Below, in pieces: positions 46,971 to 61,000 of a stretch of 64,000 bases of DNA (position 1 is the stretch's first letter; the number at the start of each line of letters is the position of its first letter). A model generated the notes under the pieces. The model was not told where the DNA came from. It searched no databases and worked only from the letters and a program-made list of their open reading frames with translations. Made by a program: the position numbers and the translations under genes. The stretch covers positions 248,001-312,000 of the forward strand of contig NW_027441196.1 of NCBI RefSeq assembly GCF_949628215.1, given 5' to 3'. Origin of the DNA: Phalacrocorax aristotelis (lineage: Eukaryota; Chordata; Aves; Suliformes; Phalacrocoracidae).

Positions 46971-49042
46971 GCCCCATTTCTCGATCACTGGCCAGGAACT
47001 GCATTACCGGGAGCCTTCAAGAAATGTGCTGCCTGTAAAAGCCCTGCCCTGGGCCCAATCCTGCGTCCTAATATTGGTGACCAGCATCGCCTTGCAGAGT
47101 GGCCAGGACTGGTTTTTTTGTTTGTTTCCTTGTTGGTTTTGCTTTTATTTTTTTTTAAAAGTACTATTTTAGCTCTAAATAGAACCTGCAAGGAAAAAGG
47201 AACCAGGCGTACCAGGTCAGACACGTTTAAAGGCTGACCCCATTCAACAGCCGCACAAACCATCAATCATTCCTGCTGCAACACTCCACTGCCTGCCTGC
47301 AGATACAGGCAGCCGCCCTGTTTCTAGCACAGTCCCTAGGAGCAGCACCATGGTGCAGCTCTACAGCCATACTGCCTGCAAAATGTTAAGCACAGCTTAA
47401 TTCTGGAGAGTTTCCCCTCTTTTTAGGCCTGCTGGTTAAAGACTCCTCCATCGAGAGGTGGCTCAGGACCACACCAGGGGCCAGCAGCGCTGCTCTCTGC
47501 ATCCCATGGCAGCGATGGGCAGGGAGAGAGGTTGTCAGATCCCGGGGTGAGGAACAAGTGCAGGGTGTCAGGGTCACCCTGCCTGGATTTTCCCAGCAAA
47601 GCCCCAGCTGGTGCCGGCCCCGTGCTGCAGTCCCAGGGCCGAGGCTCAGGGAGCCGGGCATTTCTGGGGGCGCTGCACTCTGCTGGGCCCCACTGCCAGC
47701 TGCCGGCTGCCCTGGGCTTCCCTCCCCATTGTCTCCAGCTCTGCTTTCTGACCACAGAATGCCTTGCCTGCTTCCCACAGCTGTCCTGACCCATGTCTGC
47801 AGCTTGTACATGGGGTCCATGTCACACAGCTGACTTGGGGGTGGTGGGTCTCTCTCGTGGCATTCCAGGATTGGGGACAAAACAAACCAAATTGCTCCTT
47901 TCAATCTTTGTCCCCAGGGACACCCAGTGGAGACCTACCGTGCACAGGACAGCGTCCTTCAGGGACGTGACAGCCGATTGCAGAGCAGCGCTGAGACCCA
48001 CCTGACGGCAAAGGCGCCTGGTGACCTGCTCTTCCTGGGCCCACCAAAGCAGCCTTCCTCCAGCCCTGGTTTTGGTGAGATCTGGAGGAGCACAGAGATG
48101 TTTCTCCGGCATCCAGGCCTGAAGAGGTTTTCCCAGTGTGTCTGTGAGAGATCCTGCTCCCAGGAAGCACCTCCCCATAGAGCAAAGGCCGTACCCAGCC
48201 ACCCGTGCTCGGTACGGCTGCCCCAAGGGGCCTCGCAGGGAGGACGGATTCATCTGCCCTGTGGCTCTGGCACAGAAATGATGAGCCGTAGCCCCGTGGT
48301 CATGGCTGGCCGGTTCCAAGGCTCCAAGTGCCCTTTCACCGGGAGTGTTGAACCCCGGCACTTTTTCAGGGTGGCCCTGGCCCTGGAGAAGCAGCGAAGG
48401 AGCAGATGGCAGGCTGCCTTGCCCTTCCTGCGCAGTAGTCTGCCGGCCCTGGTGTTACGCCCTTGTCTCCTTCAAGGTTAGTTCGGGTTGCCACAGAGTA
48501 CCTGGGAGCTCCACTATTGTAAGCATCCAATCCTAATCTGGGAACAGAGCAGGGCCTGGAATCTGTAAGAGGGTCAGGGGAGTTGGTGGGGAAAAACAGC
48601 AGGTATTGGTTCTTCCCAGTTCCCCCTGAGGGCTGCAGCAGTTCAGCGAGCTGGAGAAGGCAGCAGCCTGAGAAGAATTGAGCCCTTTGAGCAATGGCAC
48701 ATTCTGTTCCCCTCCAAAGGGGAAGATTTCAACCCTTCATTTCAATAGTTCAGCCTTGCAGCAGCTGTGATCTCCTAGAGGACATCCCATGGGGCTGTTC
48801 CCATCAGTCCTTGCCGGCTCTTCGCTCTGCAGATTTTGCAAGGGGCAGTCCCTGGGAGCGATGGGAGTTCAAATGTACAGCAGCAGAGCACCAGGGACTT
48901 GTGGGTCTTCCCAAAGGCTTGCAGTTAAAGGGTTTTTAAATTCTGCAGGAATGTAAAGATTTTGTAAATGCTGCTGCCCTCCTATTTCAAGTTGGTGGCG
49001 GCAGGGGCATTGCGGCGTTCTTTCCCACCTTCTTCCTTTCAG
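46971..49042. other. Unresolved 5' part of MROH unit, copy 2
   Basis: Matches 5061-7131 with roughly twenty scattered differences. As in copy 1, no upstream MROH exon could be joined in phase. Confidence 0.4.
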
Positions 49043-52000
49043 GTGCCAGAAGTCCTGCACATCCTCCACAGCTGCATGCAGACCATGCGACAGAGCACCC
49101 ACAGGCCCCTCCTGCTCCAGGCGGTGCGTCTCCTGGCCCGCTTTCACCATGAGCCCGTGGTGGACAGCCTCCTCCAGAAGCGGCTGCCCGTGGACAGGTC
49201 TGTGCACTCCCACCTCGCCCCACTGTGGTTAAAGACAGACCCTGTGGCTTGCCTGGGTGAGGGGGAATCCAGTGGAGAAGAAGGTCGCTTGCCTCCCAAA
49301 AGGTCTGAGCACTGCAAGGCCGTGTGCTCCCGTCTCGGGAAGGAACCAGGCATCATAAGCCCCACTGCTGATGAGGAGAGCGTTTGGCCTCTAGTGAGGG
49401 CACCGCAGGTACCAGGGATGTGAGCTCAGGGGTGAACGTCTCTTCCCCTGCAGGGACGCGATGGAGCTGTGGAGGACTTTGGGGAGAAGCGTCCTGGGGG
49501 TTCAGGTCCTGAAGTACTTAACACAGAAGTTAGAGGCAGCGGGAGAGAACAACCCTGGGCCCCACTCCTCCGCTCACCAACCGGACCACAGCCAGGCTGC
49601 TCTGGAGTCCCTCACGGTATGTTCGAAGGCAGAGGCATCCCCGCAGCTTTGCATCCGCTGTCTAACTAGCAAGTGCCTGGGGGGACTGCACAGGGGCGAC
49701 GTGCCAGGGCGTCTCAGCGTTGCCGCTGTAGAGGGGCCGGGGTGCTTCGCTGCTGTCCCTGGCATGAGACCTGCAGGCAGCAAGAGCCCCCAGGGGAGGC
49801 AGAGGGACTGCGCTGGTGGGCAAAGCCCTTGTTTAACAGGTGGTTCTTGGCTGGATTTCCCTGTAGCTCCCCCGTGCCATCTCCGAGGTGGTGTTCGTGC
49901 TGCCAACCGAGGAAAGGGTCCGGCGCCTGCTTCCCCGCCTCCTTCCAGGCCTCCTGGGTGAGGTCACCAAGGTGCTGGGGGAGGAGATGCTGCTCCCCCC
50001 TTTGAGATGCCGGAGGGGACTCTTCCTCAACGTACCGAGAAGTGAGGACAAGCCGTGCAGGTAAGGAGCAGGAGGGGCAGGGAAGTTGGGGAGCTTTACT
50101 TCCCCACCCAGGCGTGTTCGTCTGTGGTGCTGAGGGAGCACTTTGGCCTGCCCTGTTTCCTTGGCGTGGCGGCCGGTTCAGGGCTGTCTTGGCTTCTCTT
50201 CTTTCCTGGAGAACCATCTGTTCCCAGAGAGGAAGGGGTCGTGGGGTTGGCACCACCAACTGCTCTCATCCTGCCTCCTGTGCAGCCTTGACGGCAGCGT
50301 GTCCTTCTTCTCCCTCCGCTGACCGGGCAGAGACCCTGCGTGGGGTTGGCCCAGCCCACAGACGGGGAGACCCCTCCTGGCCCGGGGGCGGTGGCCCAGC
50401 TCCGGCCATGGCCATCTGTGGTCTGGTGTCCTAGAGACTCAGCTCGTCTAATCTGCGGCCTGGCAGGGCATGACCAGCGGGCTTGGCTGCAGCAGCAGAG
50501 ATCCTGCCTGTAAAATCTGTCGGTGGGCGGACCCATTGGGTCACCTCCTCACAGCACTGGACTCTGCCCCCGCTCCTGGTCCTCAAGAGCTGGGGGAAAT
50601 TGGAGCTATCTGTGACCTGCAAGTCCTGCTGCATAAAATGCTGGCGAGACGAGCCCTCAGGGAGCACCTTGGGCATCTGGCATCGAGTGAGCCCAGGGAC
50701 CCTGCGCTGCCAGTGGCTTGAGGCATGGCAAAGGATGAAAATGTCCATTTTCTGAGAGCTTTATGGACTTGAATGCTACCAAGCGTCATTTCAGGGGTAC
50801 CTGGCCTCCAGCACGGGGCCGTGTGGGATGAGCCTCCGGAGCAACACCTCCCACAGCGGCAGAGCTTTTTAGCTCCACCACAGCAAATCTTCCCCAGAAG
50901 TGCTGTGATTTGCGATGTCTTTGGGCTTTCTTTTTGCCAGCCCTTACCGTGAGGCTCTAGAGCTGGTGCTGAGCAGATGCATGGAGAAGAGGTGGCTGCT
51001 GCTGCTACGGAGGCAGGGAGCGTGGGCATTTCTCGAAAACCCGCGGGCTCATGCCGATGGTGTGTGCCTCCTGACGAGGTGAGACCCCGGGGCTGCGCCT
51101 CACCGTCCTGTGGGTGGCTGTGCCCAGGGAAATGGCTGCCAGGACCATTCCCGTGTGCCCAGGGAGCTGCCTTGCAGGGCTGAACAGCGCCCGCGTCGGA
51201 GCAGGGGAAGTTTTGAGTCGTGGCCTGTGCCCTTGCCGCATGACTGTGTGTCGCCTTCTTGTGCTCTATGTGCAGCGTCCTGCTTCGCAACCAGCTCGTC
51301 TCAAGGGGAGTGATATGGGCCCTTTCCCAGTGGCTGAACTCCCGCTCGGGAAACCTGCAGCTCACGGCAACGGCTTTCTTTGCTGAGGTGAGGCAACAGG
51401 GCAGGGAGGAAGGCTTCAGAGGGCTTCTCTTAGGAAAGTGCTGCTTGGGATGTCTCTTTCTGAGGGAAGAAGGTGCCAGGAGAGAGTCACCGTCCAGTGG
51501 ATCCAATGGATCCTCATTTCTTTGAAGCCCATTCGCGTGCTGTGCCTGGGCTTGGCTGGCACCCTGGCACTCACGGGCATGTTGCTTTATTGTAGCTGAT
51601 GAAGGACCCCCCGATGATGGAGAAGAAGTTCCTGGAGAGTGTCCTAGGCGTCTTGGTGGAGAGATCACAGCACGGAATCAGCGCTGTGCGGCAGATGGCA
51701 GCGAGAGGCCTGGGCAATGCAGTCAGGAGAGCACCCGAGGAGGTGAGACCAGCTTTTCCCTTCTCTGACTGCAGCCACTCACTGGCAGGAACCTGGTGGA
51801 GAGCTGCACGGGGCTTTGAGAGCTTGGCCAGGCTAGCAAAGGCAAACGGGGCTCTTTCCTAAGGCCACGCTCCTTTCTCTGATGTCAGCAGGGTGGCAAA
51901 GGGGGACCTGGCGCCAAACAAGGCTTCCTGGGCTGAGATCCCCTCTGAGCCGGTTTCTAGCAACTTCAGCCCCTGGCAGATGAAGGGTTCCTGACCAAAC

Positions 52001-55000
52001 ACTCTTGCCCGTCAAGGAGTTAGAGCCCCCTAACAGTTCCCCCGAGGGGGCCCAAGCCTGTGCTGCCCTGTGCATCTCCCTTGGCCTCAGGAGGAGCTTG
52101 GCCGGCTCACTGCGACCAAGGAGCCTGCAGGTAGCTCCCCCATGTACCAGGACTTGAGGCCTTGTAGGACAATCCCGTAAGAGCTCAAATGGCCAAACCG
52201 GCCTAACCCTTCCCACGGGTGGGGTCTGCACAGCACCCTGCGTGGGGATCAGAGGCGCAGGCAGGGCTGCACGAGTCAGGGCTCCCAGCACCTGAAGGGA
52301 CTGCCTTTATTAGCCTCTCTTTCTCTGAAGTGCTGGCTCTGACAAAGAGCATGTCAGAAGAGATCTTAGAGAGTCTCGAGCCCCTTTCCTGAGGGGATCA
52401 GAACAGGCCAGCGCCTCCTGGTGCAAAACATAAGCAATGGTAAAGAGGCGCTGTTTGGGCCAGGACTCGTGAGAAGCTTGTGGGGTCTTTGGCTTTGCAG
52501 GTGCGAAGGCACAAGGAGGCCATTCTGGAGGCGCTGCAGAGGGGCCTGAGGGACACCACCTGTCCCGAGGTGGCTGCTGAGAGCATGCTGGTGCTGGCTG
52601 AGGTGGTGAGGAAGCTGAAGGCAGAGGGCTTGGGGTCTGCCTTCAAAGACGTCGCCAGGTCCACCAAGATGTTCTTTGAGGCTGTGAGTGAACCAACTCT
52701 TTCTTCTGCTTGTCTGAGAGGTGGGGGCGGGGAGGGAGGCGGGACGGTGTGTGCCCAGGGCCTCCCCGTGCTGCGTGGAGGCTCTCTGCTGGCTGAACAT
52801 CTGCTTGGACCCTTTCCCCCCACTCTTCTGCGGGTAGGGTGGGCTGTGCTGTCAAGTGCCTGTGTCTGCCCCAGGACGGCAGGGTTTCTCGTGCGCTCCT
52901 GTGGTTTCCCAGGCATTACATGGCTCCCCTGTGATACAAAAATTCGCGGATACTATCTTTCAAAGTCCGAACCTCCCCGTAAGAGGAAGCGGAGTATCCA
53001 GAAAGTTCCCGAAATAAAACTCAATAGCAACAAAGTCACTATTAAGCAGGCATCCTTTATTACAGCGCTGGGCAGCACTGGGGATTGATCCACCATGAGC
53101 GCTCCAGTGATTCAGTAAACTTCTAAAGATTATATACTATAAAGTCATACATATTAATGAGATTCAGGAGGATTCATTAACATATGTAAAAGCTCAAGCT
53201 GCATGCATAGTTGTCCTTTTAGTGGTCTTTGGGAGTCCTCCAGTGGTCTCTGATGGTCTTCCTCACCTGTCCGCTGGCTGAACTTTGGGTTTCCTTTGCC
53301 CATATATAGTCATTGAATGAGCTCTTCGGTCCTTTAGCCTTGGACTGTCACAAGGGGTTGATTTAAACTAGTTCCTCGAGTGCTTATCTCGGCACTGGTG
53401 TCCTGAGTCTCTGTTATCAATGAATTTACGAGCTTATTCACTATCTTTTTAATCCTGTCTGGCACCAAGTTGCATTCATCAAAACCCTGAAACTATCTTT
53501 GCAAGGGAGGAAACCACAAGAGAACAAGGATGCTTACAATAAGGACTAAGTCAAGGACTGTCAGGGGTTTAGTTCTTTCATTCCCCCCTTTTCTTTAAGC
53601 TTTGTAAATTCCTTTACAAAGGTTCTAAATTTTCATATTTCATTATCTTAGGTAAAGCCCAAACTCTTATTGCCAATTTCTTTAGCTTATACCAGAAACG
53701 GTAATTGACGACACTTAGTATAATAACAAATGCTAACAATATCAAAAGCGGGTGAACTAAAATATTCAAAGTTTTCTCTGCAGAGGGTGAGTACCCTGAA
53801 AAGATATCCCACCAATGATGGGCAGTATCAGATTCAATTTGACTCGACAGTCCGACAAGCTTGTCTCCAGTTATTATTGTTTTAATAATAGATTCAGCTA
53901 ATGTTTTGTTTCGTTTTCCTAAATGTTCTTGAAGTTTCTGTGATTGATTCAAGATTTCATTTAATTTCTTCAGAGATAAACTTGCATGACTTAAATTTAA
54001 GCTCTCATAATGCCAAAACATTGCTACTTGTTCTTCTGTATATGCAAAAAAATGAATAGGTTTGTCCATGCCAAGTTAAATGGGTTATGTTCTTGAGACA
54101 TCCTATGAATGGGGTAGTTACATTGTATTGTTCAACTACTGATCGATTGTTAGTTACTAAACACACATATCTGGCATTAACTTCTACAAACATTTCGAAC
54201 ACATTAGGAGACAAGATCGTCCATTTACAATTGTTAACAGAGTGTTCTAATAAGCAGGGTTCATATACGCGAGATTGTTGTCCACACAAGATTCCATCAG
54301 AGGTGGTTTCACAAAGATCTAAATCGTATGTTTTGTTATTGTTCCCAATATACTTCCCTTGGAATTCTGGTAACCAATATTCTGGGTTCCCTTGACTCAA
54401 AAAGAGGGTTGGCAGAATTAAATATTTACACATTACTTCGGGGTCAGTTATATTATAGTATACTAATTTCCTGCACACCATCTATCATAACACTGCACAA
54501 ATTGTGAATAGGCTTTTATCCAGTGTCTAGGTAAAACCCATTGTCCAAATAATTTTCTCCACATAAACTCATTATTACTCATCAAGTAGGACTGCACCTT
54601 ATTCTTTTGTTCTAATTGCCACATGACTTGTAGAGTACAGACAGTCCAGTCCACAAATTTTGTCAAATTTTTAAGTGATTGTATCTGGGTAATTATACTC
54701 TTATTAAAGAGATATAAGGACTCTTTATCATATTCTAAATTCTGTATCTGAGGATTAAAGGTGGTTGGCATCCATTCAGCCTAAATCTTGATTGCTTGAG
54801 CTACATCGAATCCTGCGGTTCCAACTTTACTCCTTAAAGTTTCCAAATCTACTGAATTTAGTAGTCCTAACCCAGTTCCTGCACCTCCGAGTAAAGTATC
54901 ATACCAAGCTCGTTTTACTTTGCAGGGAGGGGTGGCTGGAAAAGATATGTTAAAGAACAACATATGTTTTTGCCTTATCTTTGCCTCATTCTTACAAGTG

Positions 55001-58000
55001 GATGGTAATCTAATTAATTGGTCCTGATTCACTGCAGGTCGTGGATTCAACAATGTTAAGGAGACTGCCACCCCAGCAGTTCTATTAATGCTTCCATTTG
55101 CACACATTAGTGTATCCCAGTTACCAGTTTTCCAAGTATGTGTCTCCTTTATGGGGGTGTTATTTTGAAGAAAGCACTTCTTCATCTGCAGTGGAGGCCC
55201 TATCCCTTTGATTGCACAACATTTTAAGGCAACATTCGTTATCACAGTGACATTTGTCAAATTTGAACATAATACAAAGGTCATTCCATGCCATCCCGTC
55301 AATTTATCACTCCTAGTATAGGGTTCCCACAAAGAGCAGTTTTCAGCAAACTGAACTAACGTATTGGTGTTATTTCCCTAAATCCACCAGAGACTATCAA
55401 CAGATTCGCTTCTTTTCTTCAGGGGCCAACTGGGAGTAAATGTACTTATTAATTCAAGACAACAACATAGCAATATTAATGCTAGTTTTGGGTCAGCCTT
55501 ATAGACGTGGGTCCTACGGGTTGGGACTTCCATGGTCCTTCAGGTGCCTTTTAATCCTGGAATAGTGGATCCAAGCAGCGTGCTTCTCAAGCTTGACCGC
55601 AGTGTAAGTCGTAAGCAGAACTTGAAAAGGGCCGCTCCACTTCTCTTTGAGAGGATCACCTGAAATATTTTTAACATAAACCCAATCTCCAGGTTTGAAC
55701 AAATGCACTGGGGAATCTAACCCCCATGCTCTAGTAGACATCACTAATCCATTTACTTCTTGTAATTGTTTTCCCAATGCAATCAGATATTGTTGTAGAT
55801 TAATCTCTCCTACCTGGGTGGGATCTTGTCCTTGATATCTAGTCTGAAAGGGTCTCCCATATAGAATTTTAAAAGGACTCAGTTTTTCCTTAGTTCTTGG
55901 CTTGACTCGGAGCCTTAGTAACGCAATAGGGAGGGCTTGATCCCACCTTAAATTCGTCTCCTGGCAGATTTTGCTCAATTGTGTCTTTATTAAATGATTC
56001 ATCTTTTCTACTTGCCCACTTGCTTGCGGGCGATAAGTTGTGTGTAATTTCCAATTAATTTCTAAAAATTTACTAACTTGTTGAACTACTTGTGCCACAA
56101 AGTGTGGTCCCCTATCAGAGGAGATCACTTCTGGCACGCCAAATCTGGGAATAATTTCTCTCAATAAGACTTTTGTTACTTCTCGGGCTTTATTTGTTCT
56201 GCAGGGGAAAGCTTCAGGCCATCCGGAAAAGGTATCAGTTAATACTAATAGATATCTGTACCCCCCTTTTCTAGGGAGTTCCGTGAAGTCTATCTGCCAG
56301 TTCTGGCCTGGAACATTCCCTTTACCAATACTTCCAAATTTCACCCGATTCTCTACCTTCGGGTTATTCTTTAAGCATATTTCGCATCTATCAACTATAG
56401 TTTTTATAGTTTGAAACAAATTTCTAGCTATCATCTGCTTGGTGAGGGAATTGTACAAAGCTTCAGTTCCCCAATGAGTTTTATCATGTTCTGTTTTTAT
56501 TAATTTCCATAATATTCTGAAGGGAACTACTATTTTGTTATCTTTTAACATTGCCCATCCTGTCGGGCCAATTTCAGCCTTTAAATCAGTAATTAACTTC
56601 TGATCCTTTTTATCATATTCAACTATCTCAGGTAGTGGCAAAGATTTTTCAGGAATTATGCCTAATACCTCACCTTGTTCCGCAGCTTGCCTTGCCTCAT
56701 GATCAGCTAATTTATTTCCCACTTCCCTGTCAGTGTTACCTTTCTGATGTCCTTTGCAGTGCATAATTGCTACTGCCGACGGAAGTTGTACAGCATCTAG
56801 AAGTCGCAAAATTATATCGGCATGTTTTATGTCTTTCCCTTGAGCGGTTAAAAGTCCTCGCTCTTTCCAAATTGCCCCATGGGCATGAACTACACCAAAG
56901 GCATATTTTGAGTCTGTCCAGATATTTACTCGCAAACCTTCAGCAAGCTCTAATGCTCTTACTAAAGCGATTATTTCGGCCCGTTGTGCAGATGTGCCCT
57001 TAGGGAGTGACTTTGCTTCCACTACTTGGTCTGTGGTGGTCACCGCATATCCTGCCATTCGAACTCCATTCCTTACAAAACTGCTCCCATCAATATACCA
57101 AGTGTGGTCAGCCTCCTCCAGCGGCTCCTCCTTCAAGTCGGGCCTACTCGCATACACAGTCTCAATGGTTTCTATGCAGTCATGCACGACAGTCTCCATT
57201 TCCTGTTTATCAGTTAAAAAGGAAGCAGGATTGATAATAGTGGATGTGACAATTTCTATATCATCCTGTTCCATCAAAACTGATTGATATTTCAAGAATC
57301 TTGATGGCGAGAGCCAGTGTCCCCCTTTTTGTTCTAAAACGGAGGTTACAGTGTGGGAAGTGTGCACAATCATCTTCCGTCCCAATGTGAATTTTCGGGC
57401 TTCTTGGATAATCAAGACCACGGCAGCTACTGCCCGAAGGCATCCTGGCCATCCTTTGCTTACTTCATCCAATTGTTTGGAGAAGTATGCAACAGCTCGT
57501 TTATAAGGACCCAATTTCTGGGCCAAAATTCCCAAAGCTACTCCTTGTCTTTCATACGAGAACAGCCAAAAGGGCTTAGTTACATCGGGCAGGCCCAAAG
57601 CTGGAGCCCTCATTAGTTCCAATTTCAGTTCTTTGAATGCCCGCCTGGCTTCACCTGTCCATATTAATTGTGTCAAGCTATTTTTCAACAGTTCATACAA
57701 AGGTTTAACCAGAAGTCCATAATTATAGATCCATAATCGGCACCAACCTGTCATTCCCAGAAAGGTTCGAAGTTCTTTTACCGTGGTTGGTTCTGGAGTC
57801 CTGCAAATGGCTTCTTTCCGGTCATTCCCGAGCTGTCTCTGTCTCTTAGAAATCACGAATCCCAAGTATATTACTTCTTTCTTCAAGATCTGGGCTTTCT
57901 GTAATGAGACTCGGTAACCACTTAGTCCAAGAAAGTTTAGCAAACTCACAGTCCATTCTTTACATTCTTCATCCTTTTCTGTGGCTATCAAAATATCATC

Positions 58001-61000
58001 TACATACTGTAAAAGAGTACCATTTCCTGGAGGACTTTCCCAGGCCTCTAATTCTTTAGCTAATTGATTTCCAAAGATCGTGGGGCTGTTTTTAAATCCT
58101 TGAGGTAACACTGTCCAGGTTAGTTGGGTTTTTCGTCCCGAGTCAGGGTTTTCCCATTCAAAGGCAAATAAATTGCGGCTTTCAGGGGCCAAGGTGAGGC
58201 AAAAGAATGCATCTTTCAGATCTAATACTGTGAACCATTCATAAGTTTCTTTTAAATTAGTTAGTAAGGTGTATGGGTTTGCCACTACCAGATATAGATC
58301 TTCAACTATCTTATTTATTGCCCGCAGGTCTTGTACCAATCGATATGTTTTGCCATCAGGCTTTTTGATAGGCAAAATAGGAGTGTTATACTCTGAAGAG
58401 CATTCAATCAATAATCCAAATCTTATGAATTCCTCTGTAATACTTTTCACTCCTCGCCTGTCCTCTAATTTCAGGGGATATTGCCTTACTTTGGCAGGCT
58501 GTGCCCCCACTTTGAGTTTAACAACAACCAATTCTGCATTTTTGGCCTTTCCAGGGATTCCTGATGCCCATACTCCTGGATATACCTGGTCTTTTATTTC
58601 CTGTATAATTTCCTGTCCCCTAACCTGTGGTTCAGTGAGGGTCAAACTTAAAATTTCAATGAGGTTTTCTTCTGGTAATTTAAATTCCATTTCCCCTTCA
58701 TTAAATTTTATTTCAGCATTCAATTGTTCTAATAAGTCTCTTCCCAAAAGTGGTCTAGGAGCTTCAGGCAGGTAGAGAAATTTGTGAATCCCTACACTTT
58801 TCCCAATTTTGAATTTCAAGGGTTTCAAAAAGAAAGCTTTCTCGACCTGTCCGGTTGCTCCCACAATATTAACATTTTGTTTACTTATGGGCAGTAACTC
58901 CTGATTTAATACTGAAAATGTGGCACCTGTATCTACTAGAAATTCTACAGGTTTTTCTTCTTTCCCTAGCTGTATTTTTACCAAGGGTTCTGCTAGGGAA
59001 GATTCCCCTGGTCTCCATCAACTTTCTTCCGTGCTGGCAACTGTCACCGGTTTGCTCAATCTTGGGCAATCCTTCTTCCAATGCCCCATTTGCTTACAAT
59101 AAGAGCATTGATCTCTCAAGAGGGGTTGATTTCTTCTGGGTGGGGCACTTACACCACTTCTTACAACTCCTCTCCCCTCATTAGTGTTGTTTATCTGACC
59201 CCCTGTGGTGCGCAAGGCAGCCACTGTAGCATTAGCAATTGTTCTGCCCATCATTCTCTCCTTCTGACTGTCTCTGTTCCGATACACTTGCCAAGCAGTC
59301 TCCAGCAATTTTTCTAAATCTCTTGCATCTGTTCCTTGCACTTTCTGTAACTTTCTCCTGATATCATCCGCCGACTGTCCCAAAAACAGGAATATCAACT
59401 GACCCTTTCCCTCCTGGGAGGTAGGGTCTAAAGGAGTATATTTCTGCATTCCTTCTTTTAACCGATTCAAAAAATCAGTAGGAGATTCCTTTTTATCTTG
59501 TTTTATTTCGTACAATTTAGACCAATTTACTGGTTTTGGGACAGCATCTCTTATTCCATAAGCAATCCATTCCCTGTACCTCACTAATAATTCCCTGGCT
59601 CCTGTTTGGTTGGGGTCCCAGCCAGGATTGGTAACTGGAACATGATTATCCACCGTTCCTGGCAGGGTTCCAGCCAAAACCAGAGCCTGTACCTGGGCTC
59701 TGGCTGCTCTCACAACCATCTGCTTCTCCGACTCACTAAACACCACATCCAACATTGCATCCACATCCTCCCAATCAGGGTCCTGAGTTTTCACAATCAA
59801 TTCAAATCCTTTAGCAACCTTTTCAGGATCGTCCCGATAATTCCCTGCAGTAATTCGCCAGCCGTCCAAGTCTGCTAAAGTAAAAGGCACTTTGATTCTA
59901 ACAGGTCCTCCCACTCCCACCGCCTGCCTTAGAGGGGCCTATATAATAGGTCCCATTTTACTCCGAGTTCTGGCAGTGATGGGAGAGAATCCGATATCAG
60001 TTTCTTCCCTGACTCCTGCCTCCGATTCTTTAACCCCGACTGCACCAGCATCTCCTTCCCTATCACCTTCTTTCTCTGGCGGAGGCAAATAATCCTCCAG
60101 CCTTTCATTCTGTGAGCCAACTTTTAAACATCTCTGTCCAATGCTACACGCCGAACAACACCTCTTTAATTTTGTCTTTTGCTTATTTTTCTCTTTTTCT
60201 ATCGCCAGAACCATAGGGTCCTGGGGTGTTAGATTGATTCCACATTCTTTCTGCCATTCAGGGTGATTTCGCAGGGTGAAAAACATATCGGCATAACCCA
60301 CTTCATCCCATTTTCCTTCACGGCGTAGAAATAAAATGAGTTGTAACAAAGTATTATACTTTAAAGTTCCATTAAAAGGCCATTTTTCTCCTTCATCTAG
60401 CTTATATAAAGGCCACCACTGATTACAATATTTTATCAAGGTTTTACGATCCACACTACCTCCAGGTGTTCCCCGATATCTTTCCAGTGGGCCAAAATGC
60501 AGCCCAAAGGGCTCTTTTTCAGAACTCCACCCTGTTGGTTCCCCATTCTTAAACTTATACTACCCAAAGACAAAGACAAAGTCTAGGGTATAAACACCAC
60601 ACACAATTAACAATTACAGCACAGACACAATAACCACTACTACCTCCCACTGATAACAAATGCCAGCATAAGCTGGTCAGAAACTTGCAAATACGCGTAT
60701 ACCAAACATATAGCGTATATCACATACGCATATGTAAACCAAAATCAAATACAAATGCACAAACAAACGACCATACCAATCAGTTGATCAATACAACCAT
60801 GCAACGTAGTAACCAAGTGATTAATACAAATCGTACATGCAATTGTATGCTACCCTGCGGGGTTCTCACGAACTGCGACTGACGGGTAGCTTCAAATGAC
60901 CGGTCCCCAAAACCAAAAAGAATGCCTTATTCTTACCAGAGGTCCTTGTCTGCCCCCGCACGGATCCGCCGAATCGGGGAGTCCCTCCAGAGAATTCTCC

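Noticed and set aside
53614-55533. Functional, domesticated envelope gene
   Set aside because: Two in-frame stops and two frame changes rule out a long product in this copy.
56767-58775. Plus-strand ORFs within the provirus
   Set aside because: Antisense shadows of pol; no independent evidence for a gene.
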